Positions 1 to 7,053 are shown, counted from the first letter of the stretch. The stretch: 9,760 bases of DNA from Novosphingopyxis sp042090735 (GCA_042090735.1 JBELIU010000096.1:1-9760); one strand, 5' to 3'. The notes: generated by a model from the letters alone, not told the origin. A program made the numbers and translations.

Positions 1-756
1 GGACATTTTCCAGCGTCACCAGACGATCGTCCGCATCGAGCACGTTCATGCCTTCGCGCGTCGATCCGCCGGGGCTTGCCACCTTGTCGGCCAGCGCGCC
101 GGGATCGTCGTCCGCCTGCACTGCCAGCGCCGCAGCGCCCTCTACCGTCGCCAGCGCCATCCGCGCGGCCTGATCTTCCGGCAGCCCGAGCTTGTGTGCA
201 GCCGTCGCCAGCGCATCGGTGAAGCGGTAAACATAAGCGGGGCCGGACCCGGCGAGCGCGGCGACAAGGTCCATCTTGCCTTCCTCGTCGATCCATTCAG
301 CGGTGCCGGTGGCATCCATCCAGCGCGTTATCGCCGCTTTTTCGCCGTCCGTCAGCGCGTCGGAATATAGGCCGAGCGGCGACTTGCCGAGTGCCACGCC
401 GAGGTTCGGCATCAGACGCACATTCTTCGCGTCCGGAAACAGGCGGTCAAGCGTCGCAATCTCGATCCCGGCGAGGATCGATATGACCACCGTGCCGGGC
501 TTGATCGTCTTGCCGATCTGATCCGCCAGATCGCCCAGCATCTGCGGCTTTACGCCCAGAAGGACGATATCATAGGGCTCGGCGGGCGGTTCGCTGACAT
601 GCTTGACGCCTTCGGGCACGCCGCTGGGATAGGGATCGAACGCGGTGAAGTTCGCCGGATCGGCGCCCGCACGGATCCAGCCTTTGAGAATGGAGCCCGC
701 CATATTGCCGCAGCCATAAGCGAGCAGGTTCGTCGGAAAATCGGTCTGTTCGTTCA
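1..756 (-). CDS. proC: Pyrroline-5-carboxylate reductase (3' end cut by window edge)
   Basis: Reduces 1-pyrroline-5-carboxylate to L-proline with NAD(P)H, the last step of proline synthesis in the cytoplasm. The frame reads 252 codons without a stop from ATG at 756 to the window edge, so only the last 15-20 residues of a usual 265-275 aa protein should be missing. The N-terminal Rossmann motif is AYGCGNMAG (residues 13-21). ILAGIEIATL lies near 94-103 and RLMPN near 114-118. The C-terminal family signature is clear: ALAGSGPAYVYRF (167-179), then VASPGGSTREGMNVL (226-240). The start has only a weak Shine-Dalgarno (GGTGA, close to the ATG), but no better in-frame start lies upstream. It follows the YbjN-like gene by 98 bp on the same strand, an order I recall from sphingomonads. 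Identification is firm; co-transcription is inferred. Confidence 0.96.
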
Positions 757-854
757 TAGTCACCGATGTGACATGGCGCGGGGGCAGGTTCAAGCGCGGT
801 GCTGACAACCTTCCGCAATCCGTTCGGGCCGAGGACGAACGGGGATGGGAGCCC

Positions 855-1367
855 CTAAGCCTCGCCCGCCGTATCGATCAGCGCGGCATCGATCGCCTCG
901 CGCGGCGTCTTGCCGCCCCAGATGATGAACTGGAACACCGGGTAGAAGCGCTCGCATTCCTCGATCGCGGCGTCGACGAGCACTTGCGCCTGATCGAGCC
1001 CAAGCATGCCGCTCGGCCCTAGCAGCGCACCGTGCCGCATTAGGAGGATACCGTTGGCCGACCACAGATCGAAATGGCCGAGCCAGAGCTGCTCGTTGAT
1101 AAGGCCCACCGCCTCGTACATCCGCGGTCGAAGGTCGTCCGGCACGGTGATATCCGGAAGCACCAGGATCTGGACGACATTGTCATCCTCCCGCGCGATC
1201 ACGCGCAGCTGATAGCTGGTCCAGCTGCCTTTCACCTCGGCGGCAAGTTCATCCTCTCCGGCCATCTCGCACGGCCAGCCGCGCGCTTCGAACAGGGCGG
1301 CAAACATGTCGACGGCCGGGGCATCGCCCTCGCCCAGATCGCCCATGTCCTCATCATGCCCTTGCAA
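855..1367 (-). CDS. YbjN domain-containing protein
   Basis: A YbjN-like protein of 163-170 aa. The family adopts a type III secretion chaperone-like fold; its role in alphaproteobacteria is not settled, so no function is assigned. Recognisable stretches are the core VKGSWTSYQLRVI (about 45-57), LVLPDITVPDD (68-78), the strongly conserved INEQLWLGHFDLWS (about 90-103), and ECERFYPVFQFIIWGG (137-152). No signal peptide or membrane helix is seen; it is acidic and likely cytoplasmic. The start is uncertain. The longest frame begins with TTG at 1367; the first in-frame ATG is at 1346 (residue 8). Neither has a well-spaced Shine-Dalgarno, although GAGGA lies just before 1346. It sits between ubiK (130 bp upstream) and proC (98 bp downstream), all on the same strand. 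Confidence 0.88.
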   Translation of the reverse strand: MQGHDEDMGDLGEGDAPAVDMFAALFEARGWPCEMAGEDELAAEVKGSWTSYQLRVIAREDDNVVQILVLPDITVPDDLRPRMYEAVGLINEQLWLGHFDLWSANGILLMRHGALLGPSGMLGLDQAQVLVDAAIEECERFYPVFQFIIWGGKTPREAIDAALIDTAGEA

Positions 1368-1497
1368 GGCTTATCCCCGATCGATCGTCATGCACGCTCG
1401 AATCTGATCGGCGACCGGCCGTTCGGCAAGGGATTTCGGGGGACGGCGCGATTGCTCTGGGGAGCCGCTGTGGAAAAGGAACGCGCCGGAAGCGATC

Positions 1498-1830
1498 TCA
1501 GGGAGCGCCGGGGCCATCCTTCAGCGGTGCAGCCGGGTGCGGAGCATCCGGCGCGGCGGGGCCACCCTTGGCCGGGGCGGCAGGTTTCTGCGCGGCGCCT
1601 TCCAGCGCATCGAGCCGGGCCTTCAACGTCTCAACCTCTTCGCGCGCCTTGGCCGCCATGGCCTTTACCGCATCGAATTCCTCGCGGCTGACGAAATCCA
1701 TGCCACCCACGAATTCGCGGGTGCGCTCCTTGAAGCTGGCCTCCGCCTCGCGGCCCATGCCGGCAACGGTGCCGGCCATGCCGTTCACGAACTTGACGAT
1801 ATCGTCGACGATGCGGTTTTCGCTTTGCAT
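1498..1830 (-). CDS. ubiK: UbiK family accessory factor (BMFP/YqiC type)
   Basis: 110 aa; matches the BMFP/YqiC family. In enterobacteria UbiK is an accessory factor for aerobic ubiquinone synthesis and acts with UbiJ near the membrane; older work describes membrane-fusogenic activity. Visible layout: an N-terminal amphipathic helix (IVDDIVKFVNGMAGTVAGM, about 7-25), the basic-acidic helix around KERTREFVGGMDFVSREEFD (34-53), then a heptad-like coiled coil (about 53-78, AKAREEVETLKARLDALEG). The last 30 or so residues are a low-complexity Ala/Pro/Gly/Lys tail not needed for the fold. The start is well supported: AAAAAGGA stands 6 nt before the ATG. It begins 25 bp after tspO ends, so translation from the same transcript is likely. 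No UbiJ partner is in this window. Confidence 0.88.
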   Translation of the reverse strand: MQSENRIVDDIVKFVNGMAGTVAGMGREAEASFKERTREFVGGMDFVSREEFDAVKAMAAKAREEVETLKARLDALEGAAQKPAAPAKGGPAAPDAPHPAAPLKDGPGAP

Positions 1831-1855
1831 GGCGGGTCCTTTTTCTGCGGTTCGC

Positions 1856-2404
1856 CTATATCTGGGTTCTGGCAGCGGGCGCGTAAAGGGTTTCCGCGTC
1901 CGGGTTCAGCCGGTCGATCTGAAAATTCAGGATCGCGGCGAAGCACAGCCACGCCAGATAAGGCACCATGAGCCACGCGGCGAGCGAGCGGATACGGCCG
2001 AAAAGCAGCGTCGCGCCGATCGCCAGCAGCAGGATCAGAAGGATCAGGAAAAACGCGCTCGACACCTGATGCATGCCGAAAAACAGCGGAGACCATGCCA
2101 GATTGGCAAGATATTGCAGCGCGAACATCCCCGCAGCCGACCAGCGCAGCGGGGCGCTCCGCGCGTTCAGTACGATGGCGAGCGCGATGCCCTGCAAGCA
2201 GTACAAGAGCGGCCAGACGATGCCGAACACATAACCGGGCGGTTGCGCGGCGGGTTTTTCAAGCGCTTGGTACCAGGCGTTGGTGTCGGTCGATCCGGCG
2301 ATCATGCTGGACAGCCAGCCCAGCACCATCAGCAGCGGCACGGTAAACAGCGCCCAGCGGACAAGCGACATGCGCAGCTGCGATCGGGATGCCAGTTCGC
2401 TCAT
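1856..2404 (-). CDS. tspO: TspO/MBR family tryptophan-rich membrane protein
   Basis: 182 aa, slightly longer than the usual 155-165 aa because of a hydrophilic N-terminus (first 12 or so residues) and a short C-terminal tail. TspO is a five-helix membrane protein that binds tetrapyrroles and sterol-like ligands; in Rhodobacter it is linked to porphyrin handling and oxygen-dependent control of pigment genes. Family marks seen: WYQALEKPAAQPPGYVFG (44-61), the W-x3-LY of helix 2 (WPLLY, 64-68), NLAWSPLFFG (101-110) and PYLAWLCFAAILN (148-160). Hydrophobic segments fall near 13-35, 58-80, 91-110, 115-135 and 140-161, matching five helices. The start has only a weak ribosome site; M12 is an alternative. 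It lies 60 bp after tlyA and 25 bp before ubiK on the same strand. Confidence 0.93.
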   Translation of the reverse strand: MSELASRSQLRMSLVRWALFTVPLLMVLGWLSSMIAGSTDTNAWYQALEKPAAQPPGYVFGIVWPLLYCLQGIALAIVLNARSAPLRWSAAGMFALQYLANLAWSPLFFGMHQVSSAFFLILLILLLAIGATLLFGRIRSLAAWLMVPYLAWLCFAAILNFQIDRLNPDAETLYAPAARTQI

Positions 2405-2464
2405 TTTCCGTCGGCTCTTTCCAAGTCGAACACAGGGGGGCTGAACGCGCCTTAACCGGGGCCT

Positions 2465-3250
2465 TCAAGCTTTTCCACAGGACGTTGGTTCCCCATTGTC
2501 CCGTAAAGGGCCGCCAAAACTGGCTCCGATGAGAAATTCCACATTGCCGCTAGGGCCGGTGATCGGGCTGCGTTCGATGCCGAGCACTTGCCAGCCTTTC
2601 GTTTCAAGCCAGCGCCGCACCTCCTCGCACACCCGCGCGTGCACCGCTTCATCGCGCACCACGCCGCCCTTGCCGATTTCCCCGCGCGCCGCCTCGAACT
2701 GCGGCTTGATGAGCGCCACCAGCACCGCGCCCTGTTTTGCGAAGCCGAGCGGCACTTCGAGCACCTTGGCCAGCGCGATGAAGCTGGCGTCGCACACGAT
2801 CAGGTCGACCGGCTCGGGCACATGCTCGGTCGTCAGGATTCGCGCGCTCGTCTGCTCGTGCACGATCACCCGATCGTCCTGGCGGATTTTCCAGGCGAGC
2901 TGGTTGGTGCCGCTGTCCACCGCATAGACCCGCGCCGCGCCGCGGTTCAGCATCACATCGGTAAAGCCCCCCGTGGAGCTGCCGACATCGATAGCCACCG
3001 CGCCCGCCGGATCGATGCCGAAGGCGTCCAGCCCATGGGCAAGCTTGATCCCGCCGCGCGAAACCCAGGGGTGATCGCGCCCGCGCACCTCGATCGAAGC
3101 ATCCTGCGCCACCTGCTGGCCGGGCTTGGCGGCCTTCGCCTCTCCGATATAGACAAGGCCTGCCATGATCAGGGCCTGCGCGCGCGTGCGGCTTTCCACT
3201 TCGCCGCGGTCGACGAGAAGCTGGTCGAGACGTGTCTTTTTTCCGGCCAT
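2465..3250 (-). CDS. tlyA: TlyA family 16S/23S rRNA (cytidine-2'-O)-methyltransferase
   Basis: 261 aa, the usual family length. TlyA methylates rRNA riboses; in mycobacteria it modifies both subunits and affects capreomycin sensitivity. It is often annotated as haemolysin, a name that is probably misleading. An N-terminal S4 RNA-binding domain (about 5-64, RLDQLLVDRG...SRTRAQALIMAGLV) leads into RGGIKL (65-70) and an FtsJ-like methyltransferase fold. The SAM-binding motif is DVGSSTGGFTD (88-98). The K-D-K-E catalytic tetrad can be placed as K69, D154 (CDASF), K182 (IKPQFE) and E238 (NVEFL), all present. No clear Shine-Dalgarno precedes the ATG, but the protein begins exactly as homologues do (KKTRLDQLLV). 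It is divergent from the lipoprotein gene with 51 bp between the starts, so its promoter must be in or near that gap. It heads the minus-strand run tlyA-tspO-ubiK-ybjN-like-proC. Confidence 0.95.
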   Translation of the reverse strand: MAGKKTRLDQLLVDRGEVESRTRAQALIMAGLVYIGEAKAAKPGQQVAQDASIEVRGRDHPWVSRGGIKLAHGLDAFGIDPAGAVAIDVGSSTGGFTDVMLNRGAARVYAVDSGTNQLAWKIRQDDRVIVHEQTSARILTTEHVPEPVDLIVCDASFIALAKVLEVPLGFAKQGAVLVALIKPQFEAARGEIGKGGVVRDEAVHARVCEEVRRWLETKGWQVLGIERSPITGPSGNVEFLIGASFGGPLRDNGEPTSCGKA

Positions 3251-3301
3251 TGCGGCGATACGCCTAGCCGCCCTCGGGCCGCGATGCCATAAGCTGAAGC
3301 G

Positions 3302-3874
3302 ATGACGCGTTCTGTTCCCCGCTTCGCCTTCCGTCTGGCCCCTTTGCTGGCGGTCACGCTGACCCTGTCCTGCTGCGTCGCGCCTGAGCGCGAGCAGGCG
3401 CCGGAAACGACACCCGTCGCGGTGCGGCCCGCACCGACACCGCAGCCGACATCCTCACCCACCCCGGCGGCCCAGCTATCGGGCGAGTGGACCGAATGGC
3501 CGGCCAGTTCGGGCGAATGGATATATCGGCAGGATGCGCGCGGCAGCATCGCGCTCTTCGGTGAAGCGAATGAGGACGCCGAACTTACGCTGCGTTGCGA
3601 TCAGGCTGCACGCCGTATTTTCCTCACCCGCGCCGGGACGGCGAGTGCATCGGTGCCGCTCACCATCCGCACCACTTCCGGCGCGCAGAGCTTCACCGCG
3701 CAGCCGACCGGGGGCGAGCTGCCATATCTCGGCATCGCGCTGGCGCCCACGGACATGATCCTCGACCGGATCATCTACAGCCGCGGGCGCTTTCTGGTGG
3801 AAGGCGGCGGCGCCCCATTGGTGGTGCCGAGCTGGCCGGAGATTGCCCGCGTGGTCGAAGACTGCCGGGGCTGA
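3302..3874 (+). CDS. Hypothetical lipoprotein
   Basis: 190 aa, no family recognised. The N-terminus is a signal sequence: basic residues (R3, R7, R11), a hydrophobic core (LAPLLAVTLTL, 12-22), then LSCC (22-25), which resembles a lipobox, though Cys or Ser before the modified Cys is not ideal. After this comes a Pro/Thr/Ala-rich linker (about 34-58, APTPQPTSSPTPA within it), a common spacer for envelope lipoproteins. A globular part of some 130 residues follows with alternating polar and hydrophobic residues that suggest beta strands (GSIALFG, AELTLRCD, RIFLTRAG, ASVPLTIRTT). The C-terminus has a Cys (C188) that could pair with C99. Likely location is the periplasmic side of a membrane. It reads away from tlyA. 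Real gene: high; lipidation: moderate. Confidence 0.8.
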   Translation: MTRSVPRFAFRLAPLLAVTLTLSCCVAPEREQAPETTPVAVRPAPTPQPTSSPTPAAQLSGEWTEWPASSGEWIYRQDARGSIALFGEANEDAELTLRCDQAARRIFLTRAGTASASVPLTIRTTSGAQSFTAQPTGGELPYLGIALAPTDMILDRIIYSRGRFLVEGGGAPLVVPSWPEIARVVEDCRG

Positions 3875-3916
3875 GGTATCGAACCGGTGATAACGCACCG
3901 CTCATATCGCTTGCGC

Positions 3917-3946
3917 AATAAAAAAGCGCCGGAGACCTTCCGGCGC
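3917..3946 (-). terminator. Rho-independent terminator, minus strand
   Basis: A perfect 8-bp GC-rich stem (GCGCCGGA at 3926-3933, TCCGGCGC at 3939-3946) with a 5-nt loop. On the plus strand it is preceded by AATAAAAAA and followed by mixed sequence, so the T-run lies downstream only when read on the minus strand. It is a textbook intrinsic terminator there, yet no minus-strand gene is visible between it and 4490. It may still act as a transcript end for the lipoprotein mRNA through the hairpin alone. Confidence 0.75.
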
Positions 3947-4002
3947 GACACAGACCGTTTGTTCTGACGGCAAAAAAAGAAAATTCAAGGCTTGTTTCAA
4001 AT

Positions 4003-4031
4003 CCGCATCTGACTCACCTTTGCAGATGTGG
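4003..4031 (+). promoter_or_regulatory. Stem-loop over the leader of the 33-codon ORF
   Basis: CCGCATCTG (4003-4011) pairs with CAGATGTGG (4023-4031) around an 11-nt loop. One of the nine pairs is G-U in plus-strand RNA but A-C in minus-strand RNA, so the fold favours a plus-strand transcript. The 3' arm takes in the first two G of the Shine-Dalgarno GGAGGG (4030-4035) of the ORF at 4043. The loop contains TCACCT, complementary to AGGTGA at 4078-4083 in the second ribosome site. A role in translation control is inference. Confidence 0.4.
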
Positions 4032-4042
4032 AGGGCAAAACA

Positions 4043-4144
4043 ATGCACACCATAACTCAGTTTCAACAAGCGAAAGGAGGTGATCCGATGTCTCATGGTT
4101 CAGCTAAGGGGTCGGATAATTCCGTTCGGGAGAATGCCCGCTGA
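4043..4144 (+). CDS. Candidate small protein, 33 aa, with nested start at codon 16
   Basis: An open frame from ATG 4043 to TGA 4142-4144. GGAGGG (4030-4035) lies 7 nt before the ATG, a strong ribosome site. The peptide begins MHTITQFQQAKGGDP and continues from an internal Met (codon 16, ATG 4088) with MSHGSAKGSDNSVRENAR. It is hydrophilic, with no membrane segment, signal peptide or cysteine. The KGGDP codons are formed by the sequence AAAGGAGGTGATCC, which is also a perfect 14-nt complement of the 16S rRNA 3' end and stands ideally before ATG 4088, so an 18-aa product from the second start is possible. A hairpin precedes it and a terminator-like hairpin follows about 90 bp downstream, suggesting a separate short transcript. 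I do not recognise the protein. It could instead be a leader peptide or part of a regulatory RNA. No promoter was convincing. Confidence 0.5.
   Translation: MHTITQFQQAKGGDPMSHGSAKGSDNSVRENAR
4073..4090 (+). promoter_or_regulatory. Maximal Shine-Dalgarno before internal ATG 4088
   Basis: AAAGGAGGTGATCC (4073-4086) is the exact reverse complement of the conserved 3' end of 16S rRNA (GGATCACCTCCTTT). The core GGAGG is 7 nt from ATG 4088-4090. It is far stronger than any other ribosome site in the window, where most genes have 4-6 matching bases. Because it is inside the 33-codon frame, it may cause internal initiation, pausing or ribosome capture. Confidence 0.6.
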
Positions 4145-4233
4145 CGCGCCGGCGTTCACGCCAATAACGATAAAGCGTTAGCCATAAGGCCTATCTTCCG
4201 GCAGCGGACACTTCCGACCGCTGGCCATGTTCT

Positions 4234-4275
4234 GGGGCCGCCCCGTTGCCGATGAGGCGCGAGGTGGCCCCTTTT
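4234..4275 (+). terminator. Terminator-like hairpin, plus strand
   Basis: GGGGCCGCC (4234-4242) pairs with GGTGGCCCC (4263-4271), nine pairs including one G-U, followed by TTTT (4272-4275). The 20-nt interior can form its own small stem (GCC/GGC around GATGA). The T-run is short, so strength is uncertain. It would end a short transcript carrying the 33-codon ORF and insulate sppA from it. Confidence 0.5.
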
Positions 4276-4490
4276 CATATCCATCCTCGATATGCGCAGA
4301 TCTGACCGCTTTGGGGCTCCATTCTCAGGCTCGAAGGCTCAAGGCAGCGCGCTTAGCGGTTGTCCGGCCAGGCTTTTGTCCGTCGGCGCTGATCGACCGC
4401 TGATCGAAAGCGGCATGGACTGGCACCCGCATCCCGCTAAGTGGCAGATTACGTACTTATTCATACCCCTATTACCCAAGGTCTCCCCGC
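4276..4490 (+). other. Leader region of sppA, no gene seen
   Basis: About 215 bp between the terminator-like hairpin and the sppA ATG. It must hold the sppA promoter, but no convincing -35/-10 pair stands out. AAGG about 8 nt before ATG 4491 is the only ribosome-site candidate. An open frame starting at 4292 runs into sppA in another frame and looks like a shadow. No tRNA-like fold or repeat was noticed. Confidence 0.5.
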
Positions 4491-6365
4491 ATGAGCTTCG
4501 TCAAAGGCGCCTGGAAAATCCTCGTCGGCATCAAGGACGCGCTGGCGCTTCTCCTGCTGCTGATGTTCTTCGCCCTTCTCTTCGCGATCCTGAGCGCGCG
4601 GCCCAATGCCGCCGACATCAAGGACGGCGCACTGATGCTGAAACTGCAGGGCACGATAGCCGAACAGCCCGCCGCGCCCGATCCCTTCGCGGCGCTGCTG
4701 GGAGACGGGCCTGTGGCACGCGAATTCGGCGTGCGCGATCTCACCCGCGCGATCGAGGCGGCGAAGGACGATGCGCGCGTGAAGGCCATCGTGCTGGATT
4801 TGGACGGATTTGTAGGCGGCGGCCAGGCCTCCATCGCCACCGTCGGACGTGCGCTGGATGACGCGAAGAAGGCGGGCAAGCCGATCTACGCTTTCGCCAC
4901 CGCCTATGCGAACGACGGCTATCAGCTGGCCTCACACGCCAGCGAAATCTGGGTCGATCCGATGGGCGGCGCGCTGGTTGCGGGCCCCGGCGGATCGAGC
5001 CTCTATTTCGGCAACGCGCTCGAAAAGTTCGGAGTGCAGGCGCATGTTTACCGCGTCGGCACCTACAAGAGCGCGGTCGAGCCGTTCACCGGCAGCAAGG
5101 CGTCCGAGCCTGCCAAGGAAGCGCTCTCCGCGCTGCTCGAGGAAATCTGGGGAGACTGGATCGACGGCGTGAAGCGCGTTCGTCCGAAGGCGAACCTTCA
5201 GCCCGTCGTCATGCAGCCCGCCGAAGCGGTGGAAGCGGCAAATGGCAATCTCGCGCAGCTCGCGCTGAATGCGGGGCTGGTGGACAGGCTCGGCTCGCGC
5301 CAGGCGTTCGGCGATTATGTGGCCGAGAAGGCGGGCAAGGGCCTGGACGATGCGCCCGGCAATTTCGCGCAGATCGATTATGACGACTGGCTGGGCGAGA
5401 ACGAACCCGAGGACGAGGGCGATGCGATCGGCCTCATCACCGTGGCCGGCACCATCACCGATGGCGAGGCAGGCCCCGGCACCGCGGGCGGTGAGACCGT
5501 CTCCAAGCTGATTTACGACGCGCTGGCCGAGGATGACCTGAAGGCGCTGGTGGTGCGCGTGGATTCGCCCGGCGGCTCCGTGCTAGCATCGGAACAGATC
5601 CGCCTCGCCATCCAGGCGGCCAAGAACAAGGGCCTGCCGGTCGTCGTATCGATGGCCAACCTTGCGGCCAGCGGCGGCTACTGGATTTCCACCCCGGCCG
5701 ATGCGATCTTTGCCGAGCCGGAGACGATCACCGGGTCGATCGGTATCTTCGCGATCCTGCCGAGCTTCCAGGAAGCGCTAGGCAAGATCGGCGTGACCAC
5801 GGACGGCGTCATTACCACGCCGCTGTCCGGCCAGCCGGATATCTTCGCCGGACCGAACGAGGCGTTCGACCGCGTGGCACAGTCCACCATCGAAAACGGC
5901 TATCGCGACTTCCTGACGCGCGTGTCGAAATCGCGCAACATGACGATGCAGCAGGTCGATGCCATCGGTCAGGGCCGCGTCTGGGCCGGCGGCACCGCGC
6001 GTCAGCTGGGACTGGTCGACCGGCTCGGCGGCATCGACGAGGCGATTGCCGAAGCCGCGAAACGCGCCAAGCTGAAGGCGGGCGGCTATCATGTGGAGAC
6101 GATCGAGGAAGAACCGGACGCTTTTGCCAAGTTCCTCGCCGATATGGCGCGCAGCGACGACCCAAAAACCGTCCGGCTGGACCTGTTCGGCCATGCGTCG
6201 CTGCGCCAGCAACAGATGCTGTGGCAGGCAGCGGCGACCGCGCAGGAGCTGGCCGGCACCACCGGTGTGCAGGCACGCTGCGTGGAATGCGAGCTGATGG
6301 TGCCGAAGGGCGGCACTGTGGCGGCGCGCAGCGGCTGGGCGGCTCTTCTCGCGAAGTGGATGTAA
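4491..6365 (+). CDS. sppA: Signal peptide peptidase SppA, 67K type (S49 family)
   Basis: 624 aa, matching the long two-repeat SppA of Gram-negative bacteria. It is an inner-membrane protease that faces the periplasm and degrades signal peptides left after secretion. One N-terminal anchor helix is seen at about 17-35 (DALALLLLLMFFALLFAIL). Two S49 repeats follow. The general-base Lys is K193 in VGTYKSAVEPF, in the N-terminal repeat; the nucleophile Ser is S394 in NLAASGGYWIS, in the C-terminal repeat, as in E. coli (K209, S409). RVDSPGGSV (about 357-365), ITGSIGIF (about 413-420) and GRVWAGGTARQLGLVDRLGG (about 499-518) are further family marks. The tail beyond the second repeat carries CVEC (597-600) and an Ala/Trp-rich end. 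It converges with the PepSY gene with only 7 bp between stops and has its own leader of at least 215 bp. Confidence 0.96.
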   Translation: MSFVKGAWKILVGIKDALALLLLLMFFALLFAILSARPNAADIKDGALMLKLQGTIAEQPAAPDPFAALLGDGPVAREFGVRDLTRAIEAAKDDARVKAIVLDLDGFVGGGQASIATVGRALDDAKKAGKPIYAFATAYANDGYQLASHASEIWVDPMGGALVAGPGGSSLYFGNALEKFGVQAHVYRVGTYKSAVEPFTGSKASEPAKEALSALLEEIWGDWIDGVKRVRPKANLQPVVMQPAEAVEAANGNLAQLALNAGLVDRLGSRQAFGDYVAEKAGKGLDDAPGNFAQIDYDDWLGENEPEDEGDAIGLITVAGTITDGEAGPGTAGGETVSKLIYDALAEDDLKALVVRVDSPGGSVLASEQIRLAIQAAKNKGLPVVVSMANLAASGGYWISTPADAIFAEPETITGSIGIFAILPSFQEALGKIGVTTDGVITTPLSGQPDIFAGPNEAFDRVAQSTIENGYRDFLTRVSKSRNMTMQQVDAIGQGRVWAGGTARQLGLVDRLGGIDEAIAEAAKRAKLKAGGYHVETIEEEPDAFAKFLADMARSDDPKTVRLDLFGHASLRQQQMLWQAAATAQELAGTTGVQARCVECELMVPKGGTVAARSGWAALLAKWM

Positions 6366-6372
6366 CCGCCGC

Positions 6373-7053
6373 CTAGGCCTTTGCTCGCGGCCTTGCCTTG
6401 CGGCGGCGGAACATCAGGATCGATCCGACCAGCATGCCGCCGAAACCCAGCGCGGCGGACGCAATTAGAAACGGATTGTTGATATTCTCACGGGTCTGCA
6501 GGTCCATGATGTGCAGACCCCAGAGGAAATCGAACCAGCGCCACAGCCCCGTTCGCACGGCCATCAGTTCGCCGGTATCGGCGTCGATGTAGAAACGCGC
6601 GCCGTCTTCGAATTGCACCGCCCAGGCCGGGCGTTCGCGGCGAAGGTCCAGCGGCGGATGCTCGGCATCGCTGCGCGTGACCGAGGCGATTGCTGTATCG
6701 CCCTTGCGCGCGGCGCGGGCGATGACCGAGGCTTCGGACGCATCGACCGAAGGAAGCAGTGCGCCGCTTGCCGGATCGGCCCTGCGCCGCGCCCCATCCT
6801 GATAGGCCACCACCCAGGTCGCTTTGCCGCCGATGGGCAGGAGCGTCAGCTCCTCTGCCGCGCGCCCTTCCAGCATCGGCGCGATCGGCGTGATCGGCGG
6901 AAGAGCGGGCGCTTCGGCGCGAAGATGCGCGCCGCGCACACGCTCGATCGGCACGGCAGCCATGAACAAACCGCTGCCGGTCCACAGCACCAGCGGCACG
7001 CCGATCAGCCAGCCCAACCGGATATGCCATTTGCGCAAGGCCATCATTCGCAT
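6373..7053 (-). CDS. PepSY domain-containing membrane protein
   Basis: 226 aa. Its form is that of PepSY-associated membrane proteins: a short basic N-terminus, a transmembrane helix (about 12-33, LGWLIGVPLVLWTGSGLFM), a periplasmic part with PepSY-like repeats, a second helix (about 195-215, FLIASAALGFGGMLVGSILMF) and a basic end (RRRKARPRAKA) that should lie in the cytoplasm. The repeats are seen as YQDGARRRADPASGALLP (84-101) and FEDGARFYIDADTGELMAVR (148-167). WHIRLGW (9-15) and FDFLWGLHIMD (174-184) are family marks with conserved His. Such proteins occur with iron uptake and flavin or haem reductase systems; the substrate here is unknown. The start at 7053 has a purine-rich GGGGGAGGGGG site; ATG at 7047 and 7044 are alternatives. 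It follows ruvC by 27 bp and is likely its operon partner. Confidence 0.85.
   Translation of the reverse strand: MRMMALRKWHIRLGWLIGVPLVLWTGSGLFMAAVPIERVRGAHLRAEAPALPPITPIAPMLEGRAAEELTLLPIGGKATWVVAYQDGARRRADPASGALLPSVDASEASVIARAARKGDTAIASVTRSDAEHPPLDLRRERPAWAVQFEDGARFYIDADTGELMAVRTGLWRWFDFLWGLHIMDLQTRENINNPFLIASAALGFGGMLVGSILMFRRRKARPRAKA

Noticed and set aside
1568..2455. Plus-strand 295-aa frame opposite ubiK and tspO
   Set aside because: It is antisense to two well-identified genes and has the Arg/Gln-rich composition of a shadow frame.
4073..4086. Remnant of a 16S rRNA 3' end on the minus strand
   Set aside because: The match is only the 14-nt tail; the bases before it do not continue as 16S rRNA. 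A Shine-Dalgarno on the plus strand explains it better.
3902..4096. Minus-strand 64-aa frame across the middle intergenic region
   Set aside because: It reads straight through the minus-strand terminator hairpin and T-run, and resembles no family.
3917..4144. Type I toxin-antitoxin pair (small peptide plus antisense RNA)
   Set aside because: The peptide is hydrophilic with no membrane segment, unlike known type I toxins, and no minus-strand promoter was convincing.
4421..4445. Sigma-54-like promoter (TGGCAC) before sppA
   Set aside because: The second element (GC of TTGC at the right spacing) is absent.
4292..4861. Plus-strand 189-aa frame at the sppA leader
   Set aside because: It overlaps sppA in another frame for most of its length and is Arg-rich, typical of an out-of-frame shadow in GC-rich DNA.
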